A stretch of 64,000 nucleotides of DNA, from assembly GCF_003013695.1 (NCBI RefSeq), contig NZ_CP027792.1, positions 1,074,501 through 1,138,500 on the forward strand. Reading direction: 5' to 3'. The notes below the pieces were generated by a model. That model saw only the letters and a program-made list of their open reading frames with translations, made no database searches and was not told the origin of the DNA. Positions 18,285 to 30,800 of this stretch are shown here, piece by piece; position 1 is the first letter of the stretch; every line of letters starts with the position of its first letter. Position numbers and translations under genes: made by a program. This DNA comes from Pulveribacter suum (GTDB lineage: Bacteria > Pseudomonadota > Gammaproteobacteria > Burkholderiales > Burkholderiaceae_C).

Positions 18285-18642
18285 GGTGGCGCAGCTCGGC
18301 CTGGCGGTTGCGCTCGTCCACGAACACCAGCTGTGGCTGGAAGCCGGACACGTCCTTTTCGTGCACCTGGGCGAAGGCCGCAATGATGAGCAAATCGCCC
18401 ACGCAGGCGCGCCGCGCGGCCGAGCCGTTCACCGAGACCATGCCGCTGCCGCGCTGGCCGCGGATGGCGTAGGTGACGAAGCGCTCGCCGTTGTCCACGT
18501 TCCAGATGTGCACCTGCTCGTTTTCGGCGATGCCGGCGGCCTCCAGCAGGTCTTCGTCGATGGCGCACGAGCCTTCGTAGTGCAGCTCGCAGTGGGTGGT
18601 GCGCACGCGGTGCAGCTTGGATTTCAGCAGGGTGCGGAACAT
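18262..18642 (-). CDS. panD: Aspartate 1-decarboxylase proenzyme
   Basis: A 126-residue pyruvoyl enzyme making beta-alanine for pantothenate. It self-cleaves between Gly24 and Ser25 in the visible HYEGSCAID motif. The [13 protein letters not shown] segment (active-site Tyr) and [17 protein letters not shown] are typical. Its 3' end overlaps the start of bioA. The partners panB and panC lie about 8 kb away on the same strand. Confidence 0.96.
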   Translation of the reverse strand: MFRTLLKSKLHRVRTTHCELHYEGSCAIDEDLLEAAGIAENEQVHIWNVDNGERFVTYAIRGQRGSGMVSVNGSAARRACVGDLLIIAAFAQVHEKDVSGFQPQLVFVDERNRQAELRHHVPTQQA

Positions 18643-18674
18643 GGCGGGTTACTCCTTGGATGGGAAATGGGGGG

Positions 18675-20309
18675 TCAGCGCGCCGGCGGCACCAGGATGG
18701 TGGGCGCGGCCGGGGCGGCCAGCTCGGGCCAGTCGCGGCTGTAGTGCAGACCGCGGCTTTCGCGGCGCGCCTGGGCGCTTTGGACGATCAGGTCGGCCAC
18801 CTGCACCAGGTTGCGCAGCTCCAGCAGGTCGCGTGAGACGTGGAAGTGGGCGTAGAACTCGGCGATTTCGCCTTGCAGCAGAGCGATGCGGTGCGCCGCG
18901 CGCTCCAGGCGCTTGTCGGTGCGCACGATGCCCACGTAGTCCCACATGAAGCGGCGCAGCTCCTCCCAGTTGTGCGAGATGACGACGCACTCGTCGGCAT
19001 CCTGCACCTGGCTGTCGTCCCAGGCGGGCAATGCGGGCAGCTCGGCTGCGGCGCTGCTGGCGATGTGCGCGGCCGCGGCGCGTGCCAGCACCATGCATTC
19101 CAGCAGCGAATTGCTGGCCAGCCGGTTGGCGCCGTGCAGGCCCGTCCAGGCGCTCTCGCCGATGGCGTACAGGCCGGGGATGTCGGTGCGCCCGGACAGG
19201 TCGGTGAGCACGCCGCCGCAGGTGTAGTGCGCCGCCGGCACCACGGGAATCGGCTGGCGCGTGATGTCGATACCCAGCTCGGCGCAGCGCGCGGCGATGT
19301 TGGGGAAGTGCTCCAGGATGAAATCCCGGCCCTGGTGCGAGATGTCCAGGTACACGCAGTCCAGGCCGCGCTTTTTCATCTCGAAGTCGATGGCGCGCGC
19401 CACCACGTCGCGCGGGGCGAGTTCGGCGCGTGCGTCGTGCTGTGGCATGAAGCGCGTGCCGTCCGGTAAAAGCAGCCGCCCACCCTCGCCGCGCACCGCC
19501 TCGGTGATCAAAAACGACTTGGCCTGCGGGTGGTACAGGCAGGTGGGGTGAAACTGGATGAACTCCAGGTTCGCCACGCGGCAGCCCGCGCGCCAGGCAG
19601 CGGCGATGCCGTCGCCCGTGGCGGTGTCCGGGTTGGTGGTGTAGAGGTACACCTTGCCCGCGCCGCCGGTGGCCAGGATGGTGCGCGGCGCGCGGAAGGT
19701 ATGCACCTCGTCGGTGGCTTCATCCAGCGCATACAGGCCCAGGCAGCGCTGGCCGCCGCTCGAGCCCAGCTTGCGCGCGGTGATCACGTCCACCAGCGTG
19801 TGCTGCTCGAAGACCGTGATGCCGGGCGCGGCGCGCACCGCCTCGATGAGCGTGCGCTGCACGGCCGTGCCGGTGGCGTCCTGCGCGTGCACGATGCGGC
19901 GCGCGCCGTGGCCGCCCTCGCGTGTCAGGTGCAGCTGGCCGTCCTCGTGCGAGAACGGCACGCCCAGCTGCTGCAGCCAGGCGATCGCCGCCGGTGCGCC
20001 TTCCACTACGGCGCGCGTGGCGGCCAGGTCGCACAGGCCAGCGCCCGCCACCAGGGTGTCGCTCACGTGCGCATCGAAGCTGTCGCCTTCGGCCAGCACG
20101 GCGGCGATGCCGCCCTGCGCCCAGCCGCTGGCGCCGTCCTGCAGCGCACGCTTGGTCAGCACGGCCACGCGGTGCGTGGGGGCGAGTGCCAGCGCAGCCG
20201 TCAGGCCGGCCAGGCCGCTGCCGACGATGAGGACGTCGAAGTCGTGCTGTGCATAGGGGGTTGATTGGCCGGCTCGCTCAGTGCGAAGGCTGGAGGGTTG
20301 TTGGCTCAT
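18675..20309 (-). CDS. nadB: L-aspartate oxidase
   Basis: A 544-residue FAD enzyme oxidising L-aspartate to iminoaspartate, the substrate of NadA. The dinucleotide motif is VLIVGSGLAGLTAAL. DGASGWAQGGIAAVL, ATGGAGKVYLYTTNP, QFHPTCLY, EAVRGEGG and HGANRLASNSLLE are family signatures. The start at 20309 places the FAD motif about 28 residues in; the in-frame ATG at 20369 adds a cysteine-rich leader not expected for this enzyme. It is on the strand opposite to nadC-nadA, so the NAD pathway is split into two units. Confidence 0.95.
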   Translation of the reverse strand: MSQQPSSLRTERAGQSTPYAQHDFDVLIVGSGLAGLTAALALAPTHRVAVLTKRALQDGASGWAQGGIAAVLAEGDSFDAHVSDTLVAGAGLCDLAATRAVVEGAPAAIAWLQQLGVPFSHEDGQLHLTREGGHGARRIVHAQDATGTAVQRTLIEAVRAAPGITVFEQHTLVDVITARKLGSSGGQRCLGLYALDEATDEVHTFRAPRTILATGGAGKVYLYTTNPDTATGDGIAAAWRAGCRVANLEFIQFHPTCLYHPQAKSFLITEAVRGEGGRLLLPDGTRFMPQHDARAELAPRDVVARAIDFEMKKRGLDCVYLDISHQGRDFILEHFPNIAARCAELGIDITRQPIPVVPAAHYTCGGVLTDLSGRTDIPGLYAIGESAWTGLHGANRLASNSLLECMVLARAAAAHIASSAAAELPALPAWDDSQVQDADECVVISHNWEELRRFMWDYVGIVRTDKRLERAAHRIALLQGEIAEFYAHFHVSRDLLELRNLVQVADLIVQSAQARRESRGLHYSRDWPELAAPAAPTILVPPAR

Positions 20310-20635
20310 AAAGTGCAGGCACGGCAGGCAGCAGCGGAAAACAGCGATGGATGAGGTCTGCAATGCCACGGCAGCGGGGCTAGCTCATCCTGCGTGCGTG
20401 GAATGCTCAGGCTATCGGCCTGGGAATGAGGGAGAAAAGAGCGGCATCTCGAGTTTGGGGCCGGCCATTCACTCAGGGATGTAAAGCACCCACGCCACCG
20501 CAAGGCGGCGGATATTACAGGCAGCCCATGGCCGTCAGCTACTGATTGTCGAGAGGAGCAGGGAGTGCAGCAATACCTGGTTACACTTGCTAAGCTCCTG
20601 ATGAGGGGGCGATTAACAATCAACGGGGAGGCTTA
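20310..20635. other. Divergent intergenic region between nadB and the PEBP lipoprotein gene
   Basis: No gene is supported in these 326 bases. The right part is less GC-rich, with a possible -10 (TTACACT) near 20580 and the strong GGGGAGG Shine-Dalgarno sequence of the lipoprotein gene at its end. Promoters for both flanking genes should lie here. Confidence 0.5.
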
Positions 20636-21415
20636 ATGCAGGTCAAAAGTTTTTTGCTGAACGTGGCAGCGGTAACCACTTTGGTGGCATGCGGAGGCGG
20701 AGATAAAGGAGGGGAGACTCAGACCCCTGAAACACCCCCTCCAGGGGCGGTGGTGCCGGGTGAGCCCGGCCAGACCCCTCCTCAGCCGCAGCCCCCAGAG
20801 CCTGAGACTCCTTCGCAGCCGGAGGTGCCGCAAAACCCGGATAGCCCTTCCGTGCCGGAGCAACCAAGCCAGCCGACCCCGCCTGCCGAGCCACAACAGC
20901 CGCAAGAGCCTGCGCCACCGGTGCCGTCCACGCCTCTGGAGATCACTTCCTCTTCTTATCCCAATGGTGGCGAAATCCCCCTGCGCAATGCCTATACGCA
21001 ACAGGGAGGCAGCAACCTGTCGCCTGAGCTGAGCATCACGGCATTGCCGGCCGAAACTAAATCCATTGCCATCGTGATGGACGACGAAGTGGCTCCGTGC
21101 GGCGTGGCAGACAAGGCCTGCGTTCATTGGAACGTCTTCAATCTGCCCTCCCACAAGGTCCAGATTGCAGAGGGTGAAAACCTGGCGTCCATTGCCGGCG
21201 TGCTTTTTGGGACCGCCTTTGATGGCCGCGCCGGCTACCAAGGGCCAAACCCGCCAAATCGGCACACCTACAAATTGACGGTGTATGCACTTGACAAGGC
21301 AATTGCGGCACCACTGACGCAAAGCAGCTATACGCGCAGCGAGTTCCTTGGGAAATTCGGCTCATCCGTCATCAAGAGCGAGACATGGGTTGGGCATTTC
21401 TCGCCGCGCCCCTGA
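20636..21415 (+). CDS. Lipoprotein with proline-rich linker and PEBP (YbhB/YbcL-like) domain
   Basis: A 259-residue exported protein. A signal peptide ends in the lipobox LVAC (Cys19). Residues about 25-100 are a Pro/Glu/Gln-rich linker with repeated PETP and QPQP-like units, and residues about 100-259 form a phosphatidylethanolamine-binding-protein-like domain (SSSYPNGGEIP, SIAIVMDDEVA, HWNVFNLP, YQGPNPPNRHTYKLTVYALD). Most bacterial YbhB/YbcL proteins lack such a long stalk. The stalk probably carries the domain across the periplasm from the membrane. The ligand is unknown. A terminator follows directly. Confidence 0.85.
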   Translation: MQVKSFLLNVAAVTTLVACGGGDKGGETQTPETPPPGAVVPGEPGQTPPQPQPPEPETPSQPEVPQNPDSPSVPEQPSQPTPPAEPQQPQEPAPPVPSTPLEITSSSYPNGGEIPLRNAYTQQGGSNLSPELSITALPAETKSIAIVMDDEVAPCGVADKACVHWNVFNLPSHKVQIAEGENLASIAGVLFGTAFDGRAGYQGPNPPNRHTYKLTVYALDKAIAAPLTQSSYTRSEFLGKFGSSVIKSETWVGHFSPRP

Positions 21416-21439
21416 AAGGCTGATTGCATAGATAACCGA

Positions 21440-21469
21440 AACAGGCCGCCGATGCGGCCTGTTTGTTTG
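21440..21469. terminator. Terminator after the PEBP lipoprotein gene
   Basis: An ACAGGCCGC/GCGGCCTGT stem with a 4-base loop is followed by TTGTTT on the plus strand. The minus strand also has a short T stretch, so it could also end transcription of the selC tRNA. Confidence 0.75.
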
Positions 21470-21487
21470 GCAGTGCGCCATCGGAAT

Positions 21488-21582
21488 TGGCGGAAAGGAG
21501 AAGGAGTCGAACCTTCCGACCACGCGTGGCGCAGTCCACCGGGTTTGAAGCCCGGGCGCCCCACCAGGGACGCTTCCCTTCC
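21488..21582 (-). tRNA. selC: tRNA-Sec (anticodon TCA)
   Basis: A 95-nt RNA with the unusual selenocysteine tRNA shape: an 8-bp acceptor stem (GGAAGGGA with TCCTTTCC, one G-T pair), an anticodon loop CTTCAAA giving anticodon TCA closed by CCCGGG/CCCGG(T), a long variable arm (GACTGCGCCACGCGTGGTC region), a T arm GAAGG-TTCGACT-CCTTC, and an encoded CCA. It lies immediately downstream of selB and reads the UGA in fdnG. Confidence 0.93.
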
Positions 21583-21638
21583 TTCAAGAGAGACTTGTGC
21601 GCCGCGTGGCCGGGCGCAGGCGTGGATGGTACAGGCTC

Positions 21639-23606
<1,968 letters not shown>

Positions 23607-23620
23607 GGTGAAGTGGCGAG

Positions 23621-23687
23621 GACTATTATTTTGATAGCTGCTGGCGCTTGTCCAGCAAGCGCTGTAGGCCAATTTGACGACTATTTA
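23621..23687 (+). repeat. Intergenic hairpin repeat between selA and selB
   Basis: The best preserved copy: ATTTTGATAGCTGCTGGCGC, then CTTG-tccag-CAAGCGCTG forming a hairpin, then TAGGCCAATTTGACGACTAT. Its right edge carries the selA stop codon (TAA on the minus strand, 23685-23687). Confidence 0.9.
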
Positions 23688-25118
23688 CGTCTCGCCTTCC
23701 CGCGGCGCCAGCAGGGCCAGCTGGGCGGCAAAGGCGGGCGCCTCGTGCGCCTGCAGGCAGCGCAGGTCCAGCCACAGCGCGCCGCCCTCAATGCGTCCGA
23801 TGACGGGGCGGGGCAGGGCGCGCAGCGCGACTTCCAGCTGCGCCAGCAGGCGGCCGCCGCGCTTGGCGTTGACGGGCTGCACGGCCAGCGCCCAGCTGGG
23901 CAGGGTGCCTTTGGGCAGGGCGCCGCTGCCGATCTGGCTGAAGCACGGCGCGGCGCGCACGCTGTAGCCGGCGCCCACCGCGGCCTGCAGGGGCGCCAGC
24001 AGGCCCTGGGCCTGGGCCTGCATGTCGGCCTGGGGCCGCGTGAGCAGGTGCAGGGTGGTCAGCCGCTCGGGCAGGCGCTCGGGCGCCAGGTACAGGCGCA
24101 ATACCGGCTCCAGCGCTGCCAGGGTGAGCTTGCCCACGCGCAGGGCGCGCTTGAGCGGGTTCTTCTTGATCTTGGCGATCAAATCCTTGCGGCCGACGAT
24201 CAGGCCGGCCTGCGGGCCGCCCAGCAGCTTGTCACCGCTGAAGGTGACCAGGTCGGCGCCCGCGGCGACCACCTCGCGCACGGTGGGCTCGTGCGGCAGG
24301 CCCCACTGGGCCAGGTCCACCAGGGTGCCCGACCCCAGGTCCACCGCCAGCGGCAGGCCGCGGGCGTGGGCGATGGCAGCGACCTCGGCTTCGCCCACGC
24401 TCTTGGTGAAGCCGGTGACGGCGTAGTTGCTGCAGTGCACCTTCATCAACAGGGCGGTGCGCGGGCCGATGGCGTCTTCGTAATCGCGCGCGTGGGTGCG
24501 GTTGGTGGTGCCCACCTCGACCAGCCGGGTGCCGGCGCGGGCCATGATGTCCGGGATGCGGAAGGCGCCGCCGATTTCCACCAGCTCGCCGCGCGAGACG
24601 ATGACTTCCTTGCGCGCGGCCAGGGCATTGAGCGTGAGCAGCACCGCCGCGGCGTTGTTGTTGACGACGGTGGCGGCCTCGGCGCCGGTCAGCTCGCGCA
24701 ACAGGTCTTCCACCAGGTCGTCGCGGTCGCCGCGCCCGCCGGTGGCCAGGTCGTATTCCAGGTTGGCCGGTGTGGTCAGGGCCTGAACGACGGCCTGCAC
24801 GGCGGCGTCGGGCAGCAGCGCGCGGCCCAGGTTGGTGTGCAGCACCGTGCCGGTCAGGTTGAACACCGCCTTCAGGCGCGGCGCCTGGCGCTGCGCCAGG
24901 CGGGCCTGGGCCTGGGCGGCCACGGCGTCGGCCATCAAGGCCTGCGGCGCCAGTTCGCCGGCCAGGGCTGCCGGGCGCAGCGCGTCGATGGCGGCGCGCA
25001 CGGCGGCGGTGGTGGCGCTGGCGCCGTGCTCCTGGGCCAGGCTGCGCGCCAGCGGGGTGGACAGCACCCGGTCCACGCCCGGCAGGCGCGCGGCCGGCGG
25101 GGCGGCGCCGGCGTCCAT
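23685..25118 (-). CDS. selA: L-seryl-tRNA(Sec) selenium transferase
   Basis: A 477-residue PLP enzyme converting Ser-tRNA(Sec) to Sec-tRNA(Sec) with selenophosphate. It shows [62 protein letters not shown] and the PLP lysine in [13 protein letters not shown]. The start at 25118 shares one base with the fdhE stop (TGATG), which couples the two. Selenophosphate synthetase (selD) is not in the window and must be elsewhere. Confidence 0.96.
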   Translation of the reverse strand: MDAGAAPPAARLPGVDRVLSTPLARSLAQEHGASATTAAVRAAIDALRPAALAGELAPQALMADAVAAQAQARLAQRQAPRLKAVFNLTGTVLHTNLGRALLPDAAVQAVVQALTTPANLEYDLATGGRGDRDDLVEDLLRELTGAEAATVVNNNAAAVLLTLNALAARKEVIVSRGELVEIGGAFRIPDIMARAGTRLVEVGTTNRTHARDYEDAIGPRTALLMKVHCSNYAVTGFTKSVGEAEVAAIAHARGLPLAVDLGSGTLVDLAQWGLPHEPTVREVVAAGADLVTFSGDKLLGGPQAGLIVGRKDLIAKIKKNPLKRALRVGKLTLAALEPVLRLYLAPERLPERLTTLHLLTRPQADMQAQAQGLLAPLQAAVGAGYSVRAAPCFSQIGSGALPKGTLPSWALAVQPVNAKRGGRLLAQLEVALRALPRPVIGRIEGGALWLDLRCLQAHEAPAFAAQLALLAPREGET

Positions 25119-26083
25119 CACGGCAGCGGGTCGGCCGAGGGGTCGGCGTCCGACAGCGGCAGCAGCGGGTTCATGCTGGCGCGGGCGTAGTCGGTCTCGC
25201 CCATCAGCAGATCCAGCATCAGCGTGGCCAGGTCGTCGGCCAGGGGCTCGCCCAGCGGGTCCTTCTCCTGGTTCACCAGCTTGCGGTAGGTGTGGCAGGC
25301 GTCGCAGGTCTCGGCCAGCACCGCCTGATCCGCCTGGGCCGCGCCGGGCTCCAGCTGCTCCAGGCCCTGGTAGCGGATGCCCTGGGTGGATTCGCAGTGG
25401 CTGCACTTGATGCGCACCATGTGCCACTCGGTGGCGCAGGTGCCGCAGTGCAGGTAGCGCAGACCCGCGGACTGCCCGCCGATGCGCAGCACGCTGGCCA
25501 CGGGCGCGGTGGCGCACACGGGGCAGATGGTGGCCGGTTCGGTGTAGGGGATGTCGGCCTCGCGCAGGCGGCTGGCGCGGTCGGCAAACACGACCTGCAG
25601 CGCCGCCATGACGAGGGGCGCAGCGGCCAGGTCTTCGCTTTCACTGAGCAGGCCCACCAGCACGCGGCGCGCCAGCGTGTCGCGCTCCTCGCCGGCCATG
25701 GTGCGCAGGCGCTCCAGCACCGGCGCCAGGGCTTCGGGCAGCGCGGGCGCACCCGCACAGGCCTGCACCAGCTGGTCCAGCACGCCATGCCAGGCCGGGT
25801 CCACGTGGCTGGCCGCGGGCATCAGCGGCATGGAATGCTCCTGCGCCCGGGCGATCAGCTCGGCATCGGGCGCGGCCGTCTGCACGCTGGCCGCGGCGTG
25901 CTGCTGGGCGCGTGCCAGGTGCGACAGAAAGCGCAGGTAGTCGGCGATGGGGTTGCCTTCGGCCTTTTGCGCCAGGCGCGCGGCGCGCTCGGCAAACAGG
26001 CTGGCCGGCTGCGGCAGGCGCACCCGCGTCGGGCTGGTGCGGTCCAGGGCTTCGATGTCGCCCGGCTGCAAGATACGTTGCAT
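25118..26083 (-). CDS. fdhE: Formate dehydrogenase accessory protein FdhE
   Basis: A 321-residue rubredoxin-like protein needed for assembly or activity of respiratory formate dehydrogenase. Four CxxC motifs (CPVC, CGTC, CSHC, CDAC) in the second half would bind iron or zinc. [20 protein letters not shown] and [18 protein letters not shown] stretches near the C-terminus are typical. The start [13 protein letters not shown] at 26083 is preferred over a 21-codon extension. It lies between fdnI and selA in one minus-strand series. Confidence 0.93.
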   Translation of the reverse strand: MQRILQPGDIEALDRTSPTRVRLPQPASLFAERAARLAQKAEGNPIADYLRFLSHLARAQQHAAASVQTAAPDAELIARAQEHSMPLMPAASHVDPAWHGVLDQLVQACAGAPALPEALAPVLERLRTMAGEERDTLARRVLVGLLSESEDLAAAPLVMAALQVVFADRASRLREADIPYTEPATICPVCATAPVASVLRIGGQSAGLRYLHCGTCATEWHMVRIKCSHCESTQGIRYQGLEQLEPGAAQADQAVLAETCDACHTYRKLVNQEKDPLGEPLADDLATLMLDLLMGETDYARASMNPLLPLSDADPSADPLP

Positions 26084-26194
26084 GGAAAAACAACTCCAGA
26101 AATGAAACCGCCGCCGGTCGGCACGGGCCGGCGGCGGCAGGAGCAAGGGTAGCAGCTGAGGCTTGCTAAAGGCAGGAACGTCTTGTTCGTGCGC

Positions 26195-26286
26195 CGCGGC
26201 AGGCCAGCAGACGCTGCGGACCGGGCTTGGCCCGGCCGCTGGCGTCGCCCCCTCGAAGGGGAGGCGCCGCAGGCGCCTCGGGGGTG
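26195..26286. repeat. GC-rich hairpin repeat between fdnI and fdhE
   Basis: CCCCTCGAAGGGG is followed directly by GAGGCGCC-gca-GGCGCCTC and a G run: two stacked perfect stems. Similar GC-rich hairpin clusters occur at 38433-38600. It may act as a transcript-processing or attenuation site between the structural fdn genes and fdhE-selA-selB. Confidence 0.6.
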
Positions 26287-26287
26287 G

Positions 26288-26914
26288 TCAGCTGTTGTCT
26301 CCGGTGATCTTGCGATACCAGCCGCGGTGGTGCTGCTTGGCCCAGGCCCGCGTGACGGTGCCGTACAGCATGGCGCGGATGGTGCCGCGCGTCCAGATGG
26401 CCGCATACACGTGCAGGATGAAGAACAGCAGCATGACCACCGCGATCGCCGCGTGTACCACGGACGCCAGGCGCACCATGTTCACCGGCAGCGTCCACCA
26501 GGCGCGCCACATGGCCACGCCGCTGGCCAGCAGCAGCAGCATGCACAGCAGGAAACCCCAGAAGACCAGCTTCTGGCCGCCGTTGTACTTGCCCTGCTCG
26601 GGCATGTTGTGGTCGTCGCCGTCGATCATCTGCCCGACGTTCTTCAGCCACTGCACGTCGCGCCGCTCGAACAGGTTCAGCGACGCGAAGCGGATGACCA
26701 TGCCCAGGAAGAACACGAACATCACCACCCCGATGTAGGGGTGCAGGATGCGCGCCCACGGGCCGCCGCCGAAGAACTGCACCAGCGGATAGAACGCCGG
26801 GTGAAAGAACGCCAGGCCCGACAACGCCAGCAGGATGAAGCAGATGCCGGTGATCCAGTGGTTCAGCCGCTCGCCGGCGGTGTAGCGCGGCAGATCGCGT
26901 GGGTTGCGTCTCAT
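26288..26914 (-). CDS. fdnI: Formate dehydrogenase-N gamma subunit (cytochrome b556)
   Basis: A 208-residue, four-helix di-heme cytochrome b that takes electrons from the beta subunit and reduces quinone in the inner membrane. It begins [20 protein letters not shown] with a heme-ligand His, and has [14 protein letters not shown] and a C-terminal [16 protein letters not shown] segment. The [16 protein letters not shown] loop is characteristic of FdnI/FdoI. It overlaps fdnH by four bases. Confidence 0.95.
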   Translation of the reverse strand: MRRNPRDLPRYTAGERLNHWITGICFILLALSGLAFFHPAFYPLVQFFGGGPWARILHPYIGVVMFVFFLGMVIRFASLNLFERRDVQWLKNVGQMIDGDDHNMPEQGKYNGGQKLVFWGFLLCMLLLLASGVAMWRAWWTLPVNMVRLASVVHAAIAVVMLLFFILHVYAAIWTRGTIRAMLYGTVTRAWAKQHHRGWYRKITGDNS

Positions 26915-27840
26915 GGCAGGGTCTCCTTCGCGGCGGCTTCCGCCTCACGGTCCTGGCGCTCCATCTCTTCCTCCAGCTCCTTGGAGACCTCGTTGGGGCC
27001 CTTGGTGATGAAGTGGAACAGGCTGCCCAGCGCCGCTGCGCCCAGGGCGACCATGGCCAGGGGCTTGGATGCGCCCTTCCACAGGCTGACAATGGGGCTG
27101 ATGCGCGGCGCGTCCGGCAGGCCCTGGTACAGCGACGGCTTGTCTGCGTGGTGCAGCACGTACATGACGTGCGTGCCGCCCACGCCCACCGGGTCGTACA
27201 GGCCGGCGTCCTGGTAGCCGCGCTCCTTCAGGTCCACGATGCGCTCGGCCGCATGGTCCTTCATGGCCTGCTTGGTGCCGAACACGATGGCGCCGGTGGG
27301 GCAGGTCTTGACGCAGGCGGGCTCCTGGCCCACCGCCACGCGGTCCGAGCACAGGGTGCACTTGTAGGCCTTGTTGTCCTTCTCCGAGATGCGGGGCACG
27401 TTGAACGGGCAGCCGGTCACGCAGTAGCCGCAGCCGATGCAGTGCTCCTCGTGGAAGTCCACGATGCCGTTGGTGTACTGCACGATGGCGCCGGGCGACG
27501 GGCAAGCCTTCAGGCAGCCCGGATCCTCGCAGTGCATGCAGCCGTCCTTGCGGATCAGCCACTCCAGGTTGCCTGTCTGCTCGTTGTCGTATTCGGTGAA
27601 GCGCATCACCGTCCACGCGTTGGGCGTCAGGTCCGTGGGGTTGTCGTAGGTGCCGTAGGTCTGGCCAGGCTCCTGGCGCAGGTCGTTCCACTCCATGCAC
27701 GCCGTCTGGCAGGCCTTGCAGCCGATGCACTTGGAGACATCGATCAGCTTGGCCACGTCGCCCGCATGCGGGTTGCGCGCCTGCGGCGCGGGCGATGTGG
27801 TGGCCGACACGCGCTGGATGTCAAGGGATTGCAATGCCAT
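26911..27840 (-). CDS. fdnH: Formate dehydrogenase-N beta subunit (four [4Fe-4S])
   Basis: A 309-residue electron-transfer subunit. Ferredoxin cysteine clusters are visible as [44 protein letters not shown] and CTLCSDRV...CVKTCPTGA. One C-terminal membrane helix ([19 protein letters not shown]) anchors it to the gamma subunit. The AAGGAG Shine-Dalgarno sequence sits before ATG 27840. It follows fdnG by 12 bp and overlaps fdnI. Confidence 0.96.
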   Translation of the reverse strand: MALQSLDIQRVSATTSPAPQARNPHAGDVAKLIDVSKCIGCKACQTACMEWNDLRQEPGQTYGTYDNPTDLTPNAWTVMRFTEYDNEQTGNLEWLIRKDGCMHCEDPGCLKACPSPGAIVQYTNGIVDFHEEHCIGCGYCVTGCPFNVPRISEKDNKAYKCTLCSDRVAVGQEPACVKTCPTGAIVFGTKQAMKDHAAERIVDLKERGYQDAGLYDPVGVGGTHVMYVLHHADKPSLYQGLPDAPRISPIVSLWKGASKPLAMVALGAAALGSLFHFITKGPNEVSKELEEEMERQDREAEAAAKETLP

Positions 27841-27852
27841 CTCGTGACTCCT

Positions 27853-30800
27853 TTAGGCCTTCTCGACCTTCACGAGGAAGGTCTTGAATTCCGGCGTGTT
27901 GGTGTTGCCGTCGCCCACGAAGGGGGTCAGGATGTTGGCCAGGTAGCCCGGCTTGGTCAGGCCCTTGAAGCCCCAGTGGATGGGAATGCCCACGTGGTGC
28001 ACGGTCTTGCCCTCGATCGTCATCGGCTTGATGCGCTTGGTCACCACCGCCACGGCCTTGATGTGGCCGCGCTTGGAGCTGACCTTGACGCGGTCGCCCG
28101 CAGCAATGCCCAGCTCCTTGGCCAGCGCCTCGCCGATCTCCACGAACTGCTCGGGCTGGGTGATGGCGTTGACCAGCGCGTGCTTGGTCCAGTAGTGGAA
28201 GTGCTCCGTCAGGCGGTAGGTCGTGCCCACGTGGGGATAGTCCTGCGCCTTGCCGAAGGTGTCCCAGATGTGGTCGAACACCCGCGCGGCCGGCGAGGAC
28301 GTGGCCTTGGGGTTGTTCGGGTACATCGGGTTATGGCCGACCGGCGTGTCGAACGGCTCGTAGTGCGTCGGGAACGGCCCTTCGGCCAGGCCCTTGCGCG
28401 CAAAGAAGCGCGCCACGCCCTCCGGGTTCATCAGGAACGGGCCGTTGCCGGTTTCGGGCGCGATGCCCACGCCGGTGTCGGGCACGTCCGCGCCCACCCA
28501 GGCCTTGCCGTTCCACTCCACCAGCTTGCGCTTGGGGTCGAACGGCTTGCCCTGCACGTCCGCCGAGGCGCGGTTGTAGAGCACGCGGCGGTTGGCCGGC
28601 CAGGCCCAGGCCCAGTTCAGCGTGTTGCCGATGCCTGTGGGGTCGGAATTGTCGCGGCGTGCCATCTGGTTGCCCGCCTGCGTCCAGGCGCCGGCATAGA
28701 TCCAGCAGCCGCAGGCCGTGGTGCCGTCGTCACGCAGCTCGGCAAAACCGGCCACCTGCTGGCCGGCGGCGCGCAGCACCTTGGTGGCGTCCTTGGGATC
28801 CACCAGGTCCACCAGCGCGCGGCCGTTGTATTCCTTAGCGATCTCCTCGGAAGTGGGATGCGCGGTCTGAGCGTACTTCCAGTCCAGGTTGAGGATGGGG
28901 TCCGGGAAGGCGCCCCCGTCCTTTTGGTACAGCGCCTTCAGGCGCAGGTGCAGCGCGGCCATGATGGCCACGTCGGTGCGTGCCTCGCCCGGCGGCTCGG
29001 CGGCCTTCCAGTGCCACTGCAGCACGCGGGACGAGCTGACCACCGTGCCTTCTTCCTCGGCAAAGCAGGTCGTGGGCAGGCGAAAGACCTCCGTCTGCAC
29101 GCTGGCCGTGTCGATGTCGTTGAATTCGCCGTAGTTCTTCCAGAACTCCGACGTCTCCGTGGCCAGCGGGTCCATGATGATCAGGAACTTCAGCTTGGCC
29201 AGGCCGTCACGCACGCGGGTGCTGTTGGACAGCGACGCGATCGGGTTGAAGCCCTGCGCGATGTAGCCGTTGACCTTGCCCTCGTTCATGAGCTGGAAGA
29301 CCTGCAGCATGTCGTACTGCTTGTCCAGCTTGGGCAGGTACTCGAAGGCCCAGTTGTTCTCGGCCGTGGCCGCCGCCCCGAAGAGCGACTTCATCAGGCT
29401 GACGTGGAACTTCGGGTAGTTCTGCCAGTAGTTCATCTGGCCCGGGCGCAGCGTCTTGGGCGTGCGTGCGGCCATGTAGCCGGCGTAGTCCTGCTCCTTC
29501 TCGCTGGGCAGCGTCAGGTAGCCGGGCATGCTGGACGACAGCAGGCCCAGGTCGGTGAGGCCCTGGATGTTGGAGTGTCCGCGCAGCGCATTCATGCCGC
29601 CGCCGGCCACGCCGATGTTGCCGCACAGCAGCTGCACCATGGCCGCGCAGCGCAGGATCTGCGAGCCAATCGAGTGCTGCGTCCAGCCCAGCGCGTACAT
29701 GATGGTCGCAGCGCGGCCCGGCACGGCGGTGGATGCGAACTTCTCGCACACGTGCAGGAACTTGTCCTTGGGCGTGCCGCAGACGCTCTCCACCCTGTCG
29801 GGCGTGTAGCTCGCGTAGTGCTTCTTCATGAGCTGGTACACGCAGCGCGGGTGCTGCAGCGTGGGGTCGGTCAACACGTAGCCGTCGTCGCCCAGCTCGT
29901 AGTCCCAGCTCTTCTTGTCGTAGGTGCGCTTTTCCTCGTTGTAGCCCGAGAAGATGCCGTCCACGAACTCGTAGTCATCGCGCACGATGAAGCTGAAGTC
30001 CGTGTAGTTATGCACGTACTCGTGCTGGATCTTGTCGTTGCTGAGCAGGTAATTGATCATCCCGCCCAGGAACACGATGTCAGAGCCCGAACGGATCGGG
30101 GCATAGAAATCGGCGACCGAGGCCGAGCGGTTGAAGCGCGGGTCCACCACCATGAAGTGCGCCTTGTTGTGCGCCTTGGCTTCGGTGACCCACTTGAAAC
30201 CGCACGGGTGTGCTTCGGCGGCATTGCCGCCCATGATCAAAATAACGTCCGCATTCTTGATGTCGACCCAATGGTTCGTCATCGCTCCACGGCCAAACGT
30301 CGGGGCAAGACCTGCCACCGTCGGGCCGTGTCAAACACGTGCCTGGTTGTCGAATGCGAGGATGCCCCAGGAGCGGGCAACCTTGTAGGTCATGTAGCCG
30401 GCTTCGTTGCTGGAGGCCGAGGCCGCCAGCATGCCGGTGGTCAGCCAGCGGTTGACGGTCAGGCCGTCATCCGTCTTGGCCTGGAAATTGGCGTCGCGGT
30501 CGTCCTTGAGCAGCTTGGCGATGCGGGTCAGCGCATCGTCCCAGGACAGGCGCTTCCACTCGTTGGTGCCGGGCGCGCGGTACTCGGGGTACAGCAGGCG
30601 GTTGGGGCTGTTGATGAAGTCCAGCAGACCGGCGCCCTTGGGGCACAGCGTGCCGCGGTTGACCGGATGGTCCGGGTCGCCTTCGATGTGGATGACCGAG
30701 CTCTTGACGTTCTTGCCGCCATCGCCCAGCGAATACATGAGCAGGCCGCAGCCAACGGAGCAATAAGTGCAGGTCTGGCGGGTGACCGTGGCAGCGGCCA

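Noticed and set aside
21372..21587. Minus-strand ORF across the selC region
   Set aside because: The sequence is fully explained by tRNA-Sec and a terminator.
30319..30345. Apparent nonsense mutation or gene split in the formate dehydrogenase alpha subunit
   Set aside because: The TGA matches the selenocysteine position of FdnG and is followed by a SECIS hairpin, and selA, selB and tRNA-Sec are adjacent, so the gene is read through.
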